45,597 nucleotides of DNA from Streptomyces sp. SID9727 (GTDB lineage Bacteria; Actinomycetota; Actinomycetes; Streptomycetales; Streptomycetaceae). Of this stretch, positions 34,380 through 41,978 are shown piece by piece. The position numbers and the translations under genes are program-made. The stretch's first letter is position 1. The number at the start of each line of letters is the position of its first letter. The DNA lies in the NCBI RefSeq assembly GCF_010550605.1, contig NZ_JAAGNI010000184.1, forward strand, positions 1 through 45,597. The letters are read 5' to 3'. The notes under the pieces are model-generated. The model did not search any database, was not told the DNA's origin, and saw only the letters and a program-made list of their open reading frames with translations.

Positions 34380-35138
34380 TCACTGCATCGTGAAGCCGCC
34401 GTTCACGGCGAACGTCTGGCCCGTGATGTAGCCGGATTCCTCGCCGATGAGGAAGGCGATGAGGCCGACCAGGTCGGACGGTTGCTGAGGGCGGGAGATC
34501 GCCCGGTTCAGCCGGTACAGCTCGTGGCGTTCGGCGGGGATGTCCACGGCGGACTCCCCTTCCGTGAGGCCGGGCGCCACCGCGTTGACGGTGATGCCGA
34601 GGTCGCCGGTCTCCCGGGCCATCGCCCGGGTCAGGGAGATCACCGCGCCCTTGGAGGCGATGTAGTGGGCGAGCCGGGGCGAGCCGTAGAGCGCGGCGTC
34701 CGAGGCGAGGTTGACGATGCGTCCGGCGCCGTTGGCCCGCATGAGCGGGAGGAGGGCGCGGGCGACGAGCCAGGGTCCGCGCGCGTTGACCGTCATGATG
34801 CGGTCCCACGCCTCGACGCCGATCTCGTGGAACGGCTTGCCGCCGACGGCGTTGGCCAGTCCGGCGTTGTTGACCAGCCCGTGGAGCCGGCTGCCGTCGC
34901 CGGCGAGGGTGTCGGCGAGGGCGGCGACGGAGTGCGGGTCGGCGACGTCGAGCGGGTGGTAGTCCGCGGTGATGCCGTCGGCGCGCAGTTCTCCGGCCGC
35001 CTGCCGGCCGGTGGCCTCGTCCAGTTCGGCGATGACGACGCGGTGTCCGTCGTCGCCGAGCCGGCGGGCCGCGGCCAGTCCGAGGCCGCGGCCGGCGCCG
35101 GTGACGACGACCGTGCGGGGGGTGTCGTCGGCGGCCAT
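34380..35138 (-). CDS. Short-chain dehydrogenase/reductase, canonical
   Basis: 252 residues. TGAGRGLG (13-20) binds the cofactor; NNAG (90-93), Ser146, Tyr159 and Lys163 (HYIASKGAVISL) form a complete catalytic set; the C-terminus is SGYITGQTFAVNGGFTMQ. It could oxidise a cis-dihydrodiol or reduce a keto intermediate of the pathway. Its ATG overlaps the stop of the upstream cupin gene by one base, so the two are translationally coupled. Confidence 0.92.
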   Translation of the reverse strand: MAADDTPRTVVVTGAGRGLGLAAARRLGDDGHRVVIAELDEATGRQAAGELRADGITADYHPLDVADPHSVAALADTLAGDGSRLHGLVNNAGLANAVGGKPFHEIGVEAWDRIMTVNARGPWLVARALLPLMRANGAGRIVNLASDAALYGSPRLAHYIASKGAVISLTRAMARETGDLGITVNAVAPGLTEGESAVDIPAERHELYRLNRAISRPQQPSDLVGLIAFLIGEESGYITGQTFAVNGGFTMQ

Positions 35139-35659
35139 CAGTCGCGGGTGACGCCGTGCATCGGCGAGTGCTCGGGGTAGGTCGGCACCTGCGGCTTCTG
35201 CGTGCCGATGATGACGCAGAAGAGGGCGTCGGTGTCGCCCTCGTTCTTGAGGGAGCGGGCGACTCCGGCGGGGACGACGATCATGTCGCGGTAGCCGAGG
35301 GTGCGGTATTCGGTCTCGTCGGCGCCGCGGTGGATGCCGACCCTGACCTGTCCCTCCAGGACGAAGAACGCCTCCTCCACGTCGTGGTGGGTGTGCTCGG
35401 GGCCCTCGGCGCCCGGCGGGAGCAGCATGTTGGAGAGGGTGAAGCCGCCCGAGGGCAGGATGCGGTTGTCGTTCTCGTGGTTGCCGGTGGCGCCGGAGCC
35501 GACGTACCGGATCTGGGCGCGGCGGTACTGGGCGCCGGCCTTCTCCTGGAAGGAGAGGGTGTCCCAGTCGGGTTCGCGGGAGTCCTTGGTGGCGATGAGG
35601 GAGTCGGTGAACTTGGCGAGGTCGCCGTTGTTCTCGTACGGGGTCTTGTCGATGGGCAC
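35138..35659 (-). CDS. Cupin-domain protein
   Basis: 173 residues with one cupin fold at about 70-155: PEHTHHDVEEAFFVLEG supplies two His and a Glu for a metal site. The second motif reads VPAGVARSLKNEG, where many metal cupins have a His in place of Arg135, so the metal site may have three ligands or be non-canonical. It could be a ring-cleavage dioxygenase, an isomerase or a sensor; the operon context favours an enzyme. Confidence 0.83.
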   Translation of the reverse strand: MPIDKTPYENNGDLAKFTDSLIATKDSREPDWDTLSFQEKAGAQYRRAQIRYVGSGATGNHENDNRILPSGGFTLSNMLLPPGAEGPEHTHHDVEEAFFVLEGQVRVGIHRGADETEYRTLGYRDMIVVPAGVARSLKNEGDTDALFCVIIGTQKPQVPTYPEHSPMHGVTRD

Positions 35660-35699
35660 GGTTTGCTCCTCGTGGGTCGGGGTGGGTGGGGGTTCGTCG

Positions 35700-36485
35700 T
35701 TACGCGGGGACGCGTGCGACGACGTGGAGGTGGGCGCGGACCCAGGCGTTGAACGCCTCGGGGCGTTCCTGGTTGGCGAGGTGTCCGGCGCCGGAGAGGG
35801 TGACGTAGACGGATTTCGCCAGGCCCCCGGCGATGGCCTGGGACTCGTCGGTGCCGGTGACCGTGTCCTGTTCGCCGCAGAGCACGAGGGCCGGGGCGGT
35901 GATGGCGGGCAGGTCGTCGGTGAGGTCGGCGCCGGCCATGGCGTCGGCGGCGTAGCCGTAGCCGGGGCTGCGGACGGAGGCGGCCATGGTGGCGACGACG
36001 CGGGCGACGAGTTCGGGGGGTGCGCCGTCCGAGACGAGGCGGGGTCCGCGGGCGGCGGCGAACGCCTCGGGTCCTTCGGCTGCGAGCTGGGCGGCCCGGG
36101 CGCGCATGGCCTTCGCCTTGTCCGGGTGGGTGCCGGAGCCCCGGCTGGAGTCGGCGACGATCAGGGAGGCGACGAGGTCCGGGTGGCGGGCGGCGAGGCG
36201 GAGGGCGATGACGCCGCCCCAGGAGACGCCGAGGACGTGGGCGGGGCCGCCGCGTTCACGGATGAGGGCGGCGGCGGTGTCCGCGTAGCCGTCGAGGCCG
36301 GGGGCGTGGGCCGGGTCGGCGGAGTCCGCGTAGCCGGGGGCGTCCCAGGCGACGACGCGTACCTGGTCGGCGAGGCCGTCGAGCTGGGGGGTGAAGGCGG
36401 CGGAGGAGGAGCCGATGCCGTGGAGGCAGAGCAGGAGCGGGGCGTCCGGGGTGCCGGCTTCGCGGGTGTGGATGGCGGCGGTCAC
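35700..36485 (-). CDS. Alpha/beta hydrolase, meta-cleavage-hydrolase-like
   Basis: 261 residues from the GTG at 36485, overlapping the previous gene by 4 bases (GTGA). The oxyanion region is LHGIGSSS, the nucleophile Ser88 is in GVSWGG, the acid is probably in CGEQDTVTG, and the His in GAGHLANQERP. Size and motifs fit the MhpC/BphD group of C-C bond hydrolases, and esterases or 3-oxoadipate enol-lactonases are also possible. Placement beside an extradiol dioxygenase favours hydrolysis of a ring-fission product. Confidence 0.87.
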   Translation of the reverse strand: MTAAIHTREAGTPDAPLLLCLHGIGSSSAAFTPQLDGLADQVRVVAWDAPGYADSADPAHAPGLDGYADTAAALIRERGGPAHVLGVSWGGVIALRLAARHPDLVASLIVADSSRGSGTHPDKAKAMRARAAQLAAEGPEAFAAARGPRLVSDGAPPELVARVVATMAASVRSPGYGYAADAMAGADLTDDLPAITAPALVLCGEQDTVTGTDESQAIAGGLAKSVYVTLSGAGHLANQERPEAFNAWVRAHLHVVARVPA

Positions 36486-37321
36486 AGGATCTGTCCCGCC
36501 CGTCCGACGACGGCGCCGAGGCTGCGGAGCACGGCGTGCGGGACGACCTGGCTGGTGGCGGGGTTGGCGGCGTCGGGTCGGTGGGCGACCTCGAAGCGGT
36601 AGCTGCCGTGCGGGCCCGCCGCCTCGATGACGTGCCGGGTGAGGGTGGCGTCCGGGTCGGCGACGACGACGACTTCCACGAGGTCCGGGTCGCCGGTGGC
36701 GAGGGCGACCGAGGCGGCGACGTTGGTGGACTTGGGGAACTTCACCGGGACGTCCCGGGCGGTGCCGCGCATGACCTCGACGGGTTCGGTGGTGGTGCGC
36801 AGCCGGGTGGTGAGCTCGTCGTCCATCCAGGGCTGGTGGAGGGTGGCGGGGAGCTTGGTGGTGGTGAGGGTGACGGAGGTGAGGGGGCCGAGTCCGCGGA
36901 CGGCCTGGAGGAGGTCGAGGCCGCCGACGGCGCCGCCGGTGAAGTAGACGCGGCCGGGTCCTGCGGCGCGCAGGCGTGCGGTGAGCCCGGGGTCGACGAG
37001 GGCGCCGGTGGAGGCGATGAGCAGGTCGGCGCCGCTGGTGAGGACGCGCTCGGCCCATTCCCGTACGACGGCCTGGCCGGCCGCTTCCACGACGAGGTCG
37101 CAGACGGCGAGGGCGTCCTCGAAGGACAGCTGGGGTGCGGGGGCGTCGACGAGGGGCCGGTTGTCGATGACGCAGGTGAGTTCGGCGCCGGGGACGCGGC
37201 CCTCGGCGAGGGCGGTGCCGACGACGCGTCCGATGGCGCCCCAGCCGACGAGGGCGACGCGGCGCACGGTGGGGCCGGGGCGGGCGGGGGTGTCGGGGCG
37301 GGGGGTGAGGACGGTGGTCAC
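36482..37321 (-). CDS. Aspartate dehydrogenase-like NAD(P) enzyme
   Basis: 279 residues from the GTG at 37321. The N-terminal Rossmann motif is VALVGWGAIG (22-31); the C-terminal domain has the family signatures FPKSTNVAASVALA and NPATSQVVPHAVL. L-aspartate dehydrogenases interconvert aspartate and oxaloacetate/ammonia and some feed NAD synthesis, but no nadA or nadC is nearby. In a degradation operon the enzyme may act on an amino- or oxo-dicarboxylate intermediate. It is coupled by 4-base overlaps to genes on both sides. Confidence 0.85.
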   Translation of the reverse strand: MTTVLTPRPDTPARPGPTVRRVALVGWGAIGRVVGTALAEGRVPGAELTCVIDNRPLVDAPAPQLSFEDALAVCDLVVEAAGQAVVREWAERVLTSGADLLIASTGALVDPGLTARLRAAGPGRVYFTGGAVGGLDLLQAVRGLGPLTSVTLTTTKLPATLHQPWMDDELTTRLRTTTEPVEVMRGTARDVPVKFPKSTNVAASVALATGDPDLVEVVVVADPDATLTRHVIEAAGPHGSYRFEVAHRPDAANPATSQVVPHAVLRSLGAVVGRAGQIL

Positions 37322-38265
37322 GCGGTCACCTCTTCCGGTGCGGGGGCGAGGGGGCCGGGGTCGGGGGTGCCGGCCATGTGGCGGCGGATCGCGGGGGACG
37401 GGGGTCCGGCGGTGCCCCAGAGGTCGGAGAGGTCGGGGGTGCGGCGCCAGACCTTGGCGATCCAGGCGTCCTCCACGATCTGGGCGACCTCGGAGGTGTA
37501 TTCGCAGACGAGTCCGGCCGGGTCGGTGAAGTAGGAGAAGGTGTTGTTGCCGGGGCCGTGCCGGCCGGGCCCCCACTGGGGGGTGATGCCGTGGTGGCGG
37601 AGCCTGCCGAGGCCGCGCATGAAGTGGTCGACGGACGGCATCTCGTAGGCGACGTGGTTGAGGGAGGTCCACTCGGCCTGGTTGAAGGCGATGCAGTGGT
37701 GGTCGGCGTTGCAGCGCAGGAAGGCCATCTGGTGCTCGGACCAGTCGGAGACCCGCAGTCCGAGCACGGAGGTGTAGAAGGCGACGGCGGCGTCGATGTC
37801 CGTGGTGTTGAGGACGGTGTGGGTGACGCCGACGGGGACGGCGCCGTCCCGGCCGCGCGGGGTGACGGCGTGGGTCTGGGCGCTGAGTTCGATCAGCCGG
37901 CCCTCGGGGTCGGTGAAGCGGAGTCCGTAGCCGCCGCCGACCTGGTCGAGGGGGCCGGGTCCGGCGGTGGGGACGATGCCGCGGGCGAGGAGGCGGCGGG
38001 CGGCCTCGTCGATCTCGGCGGGGGTGGCGACGGCGAAGCTGATGCGGCCGAGGCCGTTGCGCCCGGCGCGGGTGAGGTGCAGGACGTGGTGTTCCTCGCC
38101 GGTGCCGCGCAGCCAGGTGGCGTCGGTGTCGCGTTCGACGGTTTCCAGGCCCCAGACCTCGGCGTAGAAGTCGGCGGACTCGGTGAGGGCGGGCGTGTGG
38201 AGTTCGACGGAGCGCAGGGCGCGGAGCCGGGCTATCGGCCGGTCGTGGGGGTGGTCGTGGGGCAT
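37318..38265 (-). CDS. VOC-family extradiol ring-cleavage dioxygenase
   Basis: 315 residues with two VOC modules (about 16-130 and 146-260). The second module keeps the iron ligands of type I extradiol dioxygenases: His149 (GVTHTVLNT), His204 (LNHVAYEMP) and Glu255 (LVCEYTS). It also has second-sphere residues His189/190 (CNADHHCIAF), His236 (RHGPGNN) and Tyr245 (FSYF). This favours active meta-cleavage of a catechol-like substrate over a glyoxalase or resistance role. It starts 38 bases after the aldehyde dehydrogenase and overlaps the aspartate-dehydrogenase-like gene by 4 bases. Confidence 0.9.
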   Translation of the reverse strand: MPHDHPHDRPIARLRALRSVELHTPALTESADFYAEVWGLETVERDTDATWLRGTGEEHHVLHLTRAGRNGLGRISFAVATPAEIDEAARRLLARGIVPTAGPGPLDQVGGGYGLRFTDPEGRLIELSAQTHAVTPRGRDGAVPVGVTHTVLNTTDIDAAVAFYTSVLGLRVSDWSEHQMAFLRCNADHHCIAFNQAEWTSLNHVAYEMPSVDHFMRGLGRLRHHGITPQWGPGRHGPGNNTFSYFTDPAGLVCEYTSEVAQIVEDAWIAKVWRRTPDLSDLWGTAGPPSPAIRRHMAGTPDPGPLAPAPEEVTA

Positions 38266-38303
38266 GGTGTCCTCCCGCTCGGGTGGGTGGGGCGCGTGCG
38301 GTG

Positions 38304-39788
38304 TCAGTGGGCGGCGGCCCAGGGCAGCGGGGTGGTGTCGGTGGCCCAGTAGAGGGACTTCTGCCGTTGGTAGCCGCGGATGAGGTCGCGGCCCTTCTCG
38401 GTGCCGATGCCGCTGTCCTTCAGCCCGCCGAACGGGGTGGAGATGCTGAACTGCTTGTAGGTGTTGATCCAGACGGTGCCGGCGTCGACGCGGCGGGCGA
38501 GCCGCCAGGCGCGGGCGTGGTCGCGGGTCCAGATGCCGCAGGCGAGCCCGTAGACGCTGTCGTTGGCCTGGGCGACGAGGTCGTCCTCGTCCTCGAAGGG
38601 CAGGGCGACCAGGACCGGTCCGAAGATCTCCTCCTGGCAGGTCCGGGAGGTGTTCGGCAGGCCGTCCAGGACGGTGGGCAGGTAGTAGGCACCGTCCCGG
38701 TAGCGCTCGCCCTCGGGGGCCGCTCCCCCGCACCGGACGGTGGCGCCCTCCGCGCGGGCCAGGTCGACGTAGGCGGCGACGCTGTCGCGGTGGCGGTGGT
38801 GGACCAGCGGGGCGACCTGGGTGTCCGGGTCGGTGCCGGGGCCGACGCGCAGCTTCTCGGTGCGGGCGACGAGTTCGCCGAGGAACTCCTCGTAGCGGGA
38901 GCGGTGCACGAAGAGGCGGGAGCCGGCGATGCAGCTCTGCCCGCTGGAGGAGAAGATCCCGTACATGACGCCGGCGAGGGCCTGTTCGAGGTCGGCGTCC
39001 TCCAGCACGATCGTCGGTGACTTGCCGCCCAGTTCGAGGGAGACGGGGATCAGCTTGTCGGCGGCGGCGTGGGCGAGGGTGCGGCCGGTCTCCGTACCGC
39101 CGGTGAAGGTGACCTTGCCGACGGCGGGGTGGCGGACGATCGCGTCGCCGATGACGCTGCCGCGGCCCGGCAGGACGGAGAGCAGGGCGGTCGGCAGGCC
39201 GGCCTCGGTGAGGGCCTGGTGGACGAGGCGGCCGAGCGCGAGGGCGACGAGGGGGGTCCACTCGGCGGGCTTGAGGAGGACGGCGTTGCCGGCGGCGAGG
39301 GCGGGGGCGAGCTTCTGGGCGTCGCTGGCGATCGGCGAGTTCCAGGGGGTGATCGCGCCGACGACGCCGATGGGTTCGTGGACGCTCATCGTGAGGTACG
39401 GGCCGCGGGCCGGGGTGAGGGCGTCCTCGGCGGTCTCCAGGGCGGCGGCGGTGTAGCGGAAGGTGCCGGCGGCGCTGAGGACGAGGGCGCGGGTCTCGGT
39501 GCGGCACTTGCCGGTGTCGGCGGTCTGGAGGGCGGAGAGCCGGTCGGCACCCTGCTCGACGAGGTCGGCGACGCGGTGCAGCAGCCGGGCGCGGAGGTGG
39601 GCGGGCTGTTCGCGCCAGGCGGGGTCCTGGGCGGCCCGGGTGGCCGCGGCGGCGGCCTCCTCGACGTCTTCGAGGGACGCCGCGTGCACGGTGGCGATGA
39701 CCTGGCCGGTGGCCGGGTCGATGGTTTCGATGGGGGCGCCCCGGCCCTGGCGCCACTGTCCTGCGACCAACACCTCGTCGGCAAGCAT
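38304..39788 (-). CDS. Aldehyde dehydrogenase, possibly hydroxymuconic-semialdehyde type
   Basis: 494 residues of the NAD(P)-dependent ALDH superfamily. PWNSP holds Asn150, KPAEWTP Lys173, LELGGKSP the general base Glu252, and SGQSCIAGSR the nucleophile Cys286. It is the first gene of the operon, directly downstream of a promoter with MarR-type sites. Beside an extradiol dioxygenase the natural guess is oxidation of a ring-fission semialdehyde, but ALDH specificity is not predictable here. Confidence 0.93.
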   Translation of the reverse strand: MLADEVLVAGQWRQGRGAPIETIDPATGQVIATVHAASLEDVEEAAAAATRAAQDPAWREQPAHLRARLLHRVADLVEQGADRLSALQTADTGKCRTETRALVLSAAGTFRYTAAALETAEDALTPARGPYLTMSVHEPIGVVGAITPWNSPIASDAQKLAPALAAGNAVLLKPAEWTPLVALALGRLVHQALTEAGLPTALLSVLPGRGSVIGDAIVRHPAVGKVTFTGGTETGRTLAHAAADKLIPVSLELGGKSPTIVLEDADLEQALAGVMYGIFSSSGQSCIAGSRLFVHRSRYEEFLGELVARTEKLRVGPGTDPDTQVAPLVHHRHRDSVAAYVDLARAEGATVRCGGAAPEGERYRDGAYYLPTVLDGLPNTSRTCQEEIFGPVLVALPFEDEDDLVAQANDSVYGLACGIWTRDHARAWRLARRVDAGTVWINTYKQFSISTPFGGLKDSGIGTEKGRDLIRGYQRQKSLYWATDTTPLPWAAAH

Positions 39789-39847
39789 CGGTTGGCCTCC
39801 TGCGGTCGTGATCGGTTTCCGGTCCGGCCGGAGCCAGTACCTCAGGG

Positions 39848-39881
39848 CTTAAAAGCTAAGCACTTAAGTAATTGCCCGCAA
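39848..39881 (-). promoter_or_regulatory. Promoter of the catabolic operon with overlapping operator
   Basis: On the minus strand TTGCGG (39881-39876), a 17-base spacer and TAGCTT (39858-39853) make a good sigma-70-type promoter about 60 bases before the aldehyde dehydrogenase. The inverted repeat CTTA-AAAGC-TAAG (39848-39860) covers the -10, and ACTTAAGT (39862-39869) fills the spacer. Repressor binding here would block transcription. Confidence 0.65.
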
Positions 39882-39930
39882 GCCCCCCTGGACGGAAAGC
39901 CCGGGCAAAAAGTCTTTTGCTCCCCGGCCC

Positions 39931-39991
39931 TTGACGGCCGCCACCCCTGGACCGATAGAACTTAAGCCCTAAGAAGCTAGGTGCTTACAGA
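39931..39991 (+). promoter_or_regulatory. Promoter of the MFS gene with overlapping operator
   Basis: TTGACG (39931-39936), 17 bases, GATAGA (39954-39959) form a plausible promoter. CTTA-AGCCC-TAAG (39961-39973) has the same CTTA-N5-TAAG layout as the site on the operon side and falls over the expected transcription start; AGGTGCTTAC follows at 39980-39989. The rest of this 344-base gap, to 40132, shows only the MFS leader and its AGGAGGA ribosome site. Confidence 0.55.
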
Positions 39992-40132
39992 GGTTCGTGG
40001 GCGAGGTCACCGCTCCACGGGCACCGCGTACCGCTCCCCCACCCGTACGCTCGGCCCCCTACTGCCTCTGCGAACACGTACACCTGGCTCCCCCAACCGC
40101 TCCGGGCCCCCGCGGAGCAGGAGGAACCCTGG

Positions 40133-41569
40133 ATGAGCACCGACATCTCACCGGACGCCGCGCCGGGCCCCTCGCCCGCCGGTACCACCCGCACCGCCAT
40201 CGCGGCCCGGTTCGAACGGCTGCCGCCCTCCCGCTGGCACGTCACCGTCCGCCTGATCGTCGGCGTGGTCACCTTCTTCGAGGCGTTCGACCAGCTGCTG
40301 ATCGCCTACGCGCTGCCCGAACTGCGGGACGAGTGGCACCTGTCCACCGGTGACGCCACGGCCGTCCTGACCGTCGGCTCGGTCGGCATGCTCGTCGGCG
40401 CCCTGCTCTCGGGGCGGCTGGCCGACCGCTACGGCCGGGTGAAGGTCATCGCGTACTGCATCGCCCTGTCGGGCCTGGTGAGCCTGGCCCTCACCGCCTG
40501 CACCTCGCTCACCCCGTTCCTGGCGCTCCGCTTCGTGCAGGGGCTCGCGATCGGCGGCGAGGTGCCGGTGGCGGCGGCCTTCATCAGCGAGATCACGCGC
40601 AGCTTCAAGCGGGGCCGCTTCGTCCTGCTGTACGAGCTGGTCTTCCCGGCGGGCCTCACCGTCGGCGCGCTGGTCGCGGCCTGGGTCGTCCCGGCCGCGG
40701 GCTGGCGCACGATGTTCGCGGTCGCCGCGATCCCCGGCCTGCTGGCCTTCCTCGTGCAGCGCCGCGTCCCGGAATCCCCGCGCTGGCTCGCGGACCGGGG
40801 GCGGCTCGCGGAGGCGGAAGCGGTGATGGCCGGAATCGAGGCGAAGGTGGCGGCCGCGACGGGCCGGCCGCTCCCGGCCCCGGACGCCCCGGGCGCCCCT
40901 CACGCTCCGGAGAAGCCGTCCGCCGCGGCCACCGACGCGGAGCGGGCGGCGACCGGCATGCGCGGCCTGTTCACCGGCCGCTACCGGCGCCGCACCCTGG
41001 TCGTCGGCGCGATCTGGTTCACCGGCTACTTCGTGAACTACGGCGTGACGTCCTGGCTGCCGAGCATCTACAAGGACGAGTACGGCCTCGGCCTCTCCGA
41101 CGCCCTCCTCTACTCCACGGTGACCTCGGTCGCCGGCCTGCTCGGCTGCCTGATCGTGGCGCTCACGGTGGACGTCCTGGGCCGCCGCAGGATCTTCGCG
41201 ATCTGCCTCGGCGCCTCGGCCGCCCTCCTGCTCACCCTGGCCGCGCTCGGCGCCGGCTCCCCCGTCCAGGTCCTGATCTGGACCTCGCTGTCGGCGGTCG
41301 GCTTCTTCGGCTCCAACATCTGCCTGTACCTGTACACCCCCGAGCTGTACCCGACCCGGATGCGGGCGCTCGGGTGCAGCGTCGGCGGCGCGGTCAACCG
41401 CCTGGGCGTGATCCTCGGCCCGATCCTGGTCGGGGTCGTCTACGCGGCGAACGACAGCGTCGTCGCGGTCTTCGTGATGCTCGCCGCGGTGGCGGTGCTC
41501 GGCGCGGTGGTCGCCGGCACCCTGGCCGAGGAGACGGCGAACCGTCCCCTGGAGGAGATCTCGCCCTGA
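40133..41569 (+). CDS. MFS transporter, aromatic-acid or sugar-porter-like
   Basis: 478 residues, AGGAGGA about 10 bases before the ATG. Twelve hydrophobic spans are visible, with a central hydrophilic loop at about 235-278. Motif A appears as GRLADRYGRVK after TM2; TM1 contains FFEAFDQLLIAYALP, in place of the D-x-x-D typical of aromatic acid:H+ symporters; RFVQGLAIGGEVPVA is the TM4 region. The family is close to the AAHS/SV2-like groups. Divergence from the catabolic operon with shared operators suggests it imports that pathway's substrate. Confidence 0.88.
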   Translation: MSTDISPDAAPGPSPAGTTRTAIAARFERLPPSRWHVTVRLIVGVVTFFEAFDQLLIAYALPELRDEWHLSTGDATAVLTVGSVGMLVGALLSGRLADRYGRVKVIAYCIALSGLVSLALTACTSLTPFLALRFVQGLAIGGEVPVAAAFISEITRSFKRGRFVLLYELVFPAGLTVGALVAAWVVPAAGWRTMFAVAAIPGLLAFLVQRRVPESPRWLADRGRLAEAEAVMAGIEAKVAAATGRPLPAPDAPGAPHAPEKPSAAATDAERAATGMRGLFTGRYRRRTLVVGAIWFTGYFVNYGVTSWLPSIYKDEYGLGLSDALLYSTVTSVAGLLGCLIVALTVDVLGRRRIFAICLGASAALLLTLAALGAGSPVQVLIWTSLSAVGFFGSNICLYLYTPELYPTRMRALGCSVGGAVNRLGVILGPILVGVVYAANDSVVAVFVMLAAVAVLGAVVAGTLAEETANRPLEEISP

Positions 41570-41620
41570 CGGGCGGGCGGACGCGGACGCGGAGGCGGCC
41601 GGGGGCGGGGCGACAGGCCC

Positions 41621-41959
41621 TCAGCGCCCCCCGGTCGCCTCCGTGCCGTTCGCGGACTCCTCGGCGATGCGCTCGTGGTGGCGGATGACCTCCGCGACGA
41701 TGAAGTTGAGCAGCTTCTCGGCGAACGCCGGGTCGAGATGGGCGCTCTCCGCGAGCTCGCGGAGGCGGGCGATCTGGCGGGCCTCGCGGGCCGGGTCGGC
41801 CGGCGGCAGCTGGTGGGCGGCCTTGAGGTGGCCGACCTGCTGGGTGCATTTGAAGCGTTCGGCCAGCATGTGGACGACGGCGGCGTCGATGTTGTCGATG
41901 CTCTGGCGCAGCCGGTCGAGTTCGACGCGTACGGAGGCGTCGATGTCGTTCGTGGTCAT
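41621..41959 (-). CDS. Monofunctional chorismate mutase (AroQ class)
   Basis: 112 residues, all alpha-helical. RVELDRLRQSIDNIDAAVVHMLAERF carries the first active-site Arg and helix; CTQQVGHLKAAHQLPPADPAREARQI supplies the Lys/Arg cluster and FAEKLLNFIVAEVIRHH the C-terminal helix. It converts chorismate to prephenate for Phe and Tyr synthesis in the cytoplasm; no signal peptide is present. It starts 19 bases after the AraC gene and could be cotranscribed, and it converges with the MFS gene. Confidence 0.9.
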   Translation of the reverse strand: MTTNDIDASVRVELDRLRQSIDNIDAAVVHMLAERFKCTQQVGHLKAAHQLPPADPAREARQIARLRELAESAHLDPAFAEKLLNFIVAEVIRHHERIAEESANGTEATGGR

Positions 41960-41978
41960 GGGCAGCGAGCTTACGGGG

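Noticed and set aside
37318..38265. Glyoxalase or bleomycin-resistance annotation for the VOC protein
   Set aside because: The second module keeps His149, His204 and Glu255 plus the second-sphere His and Tyr of extradiol dioxygenases, and the length (315) fits two-module ring-cleavage enzymes.
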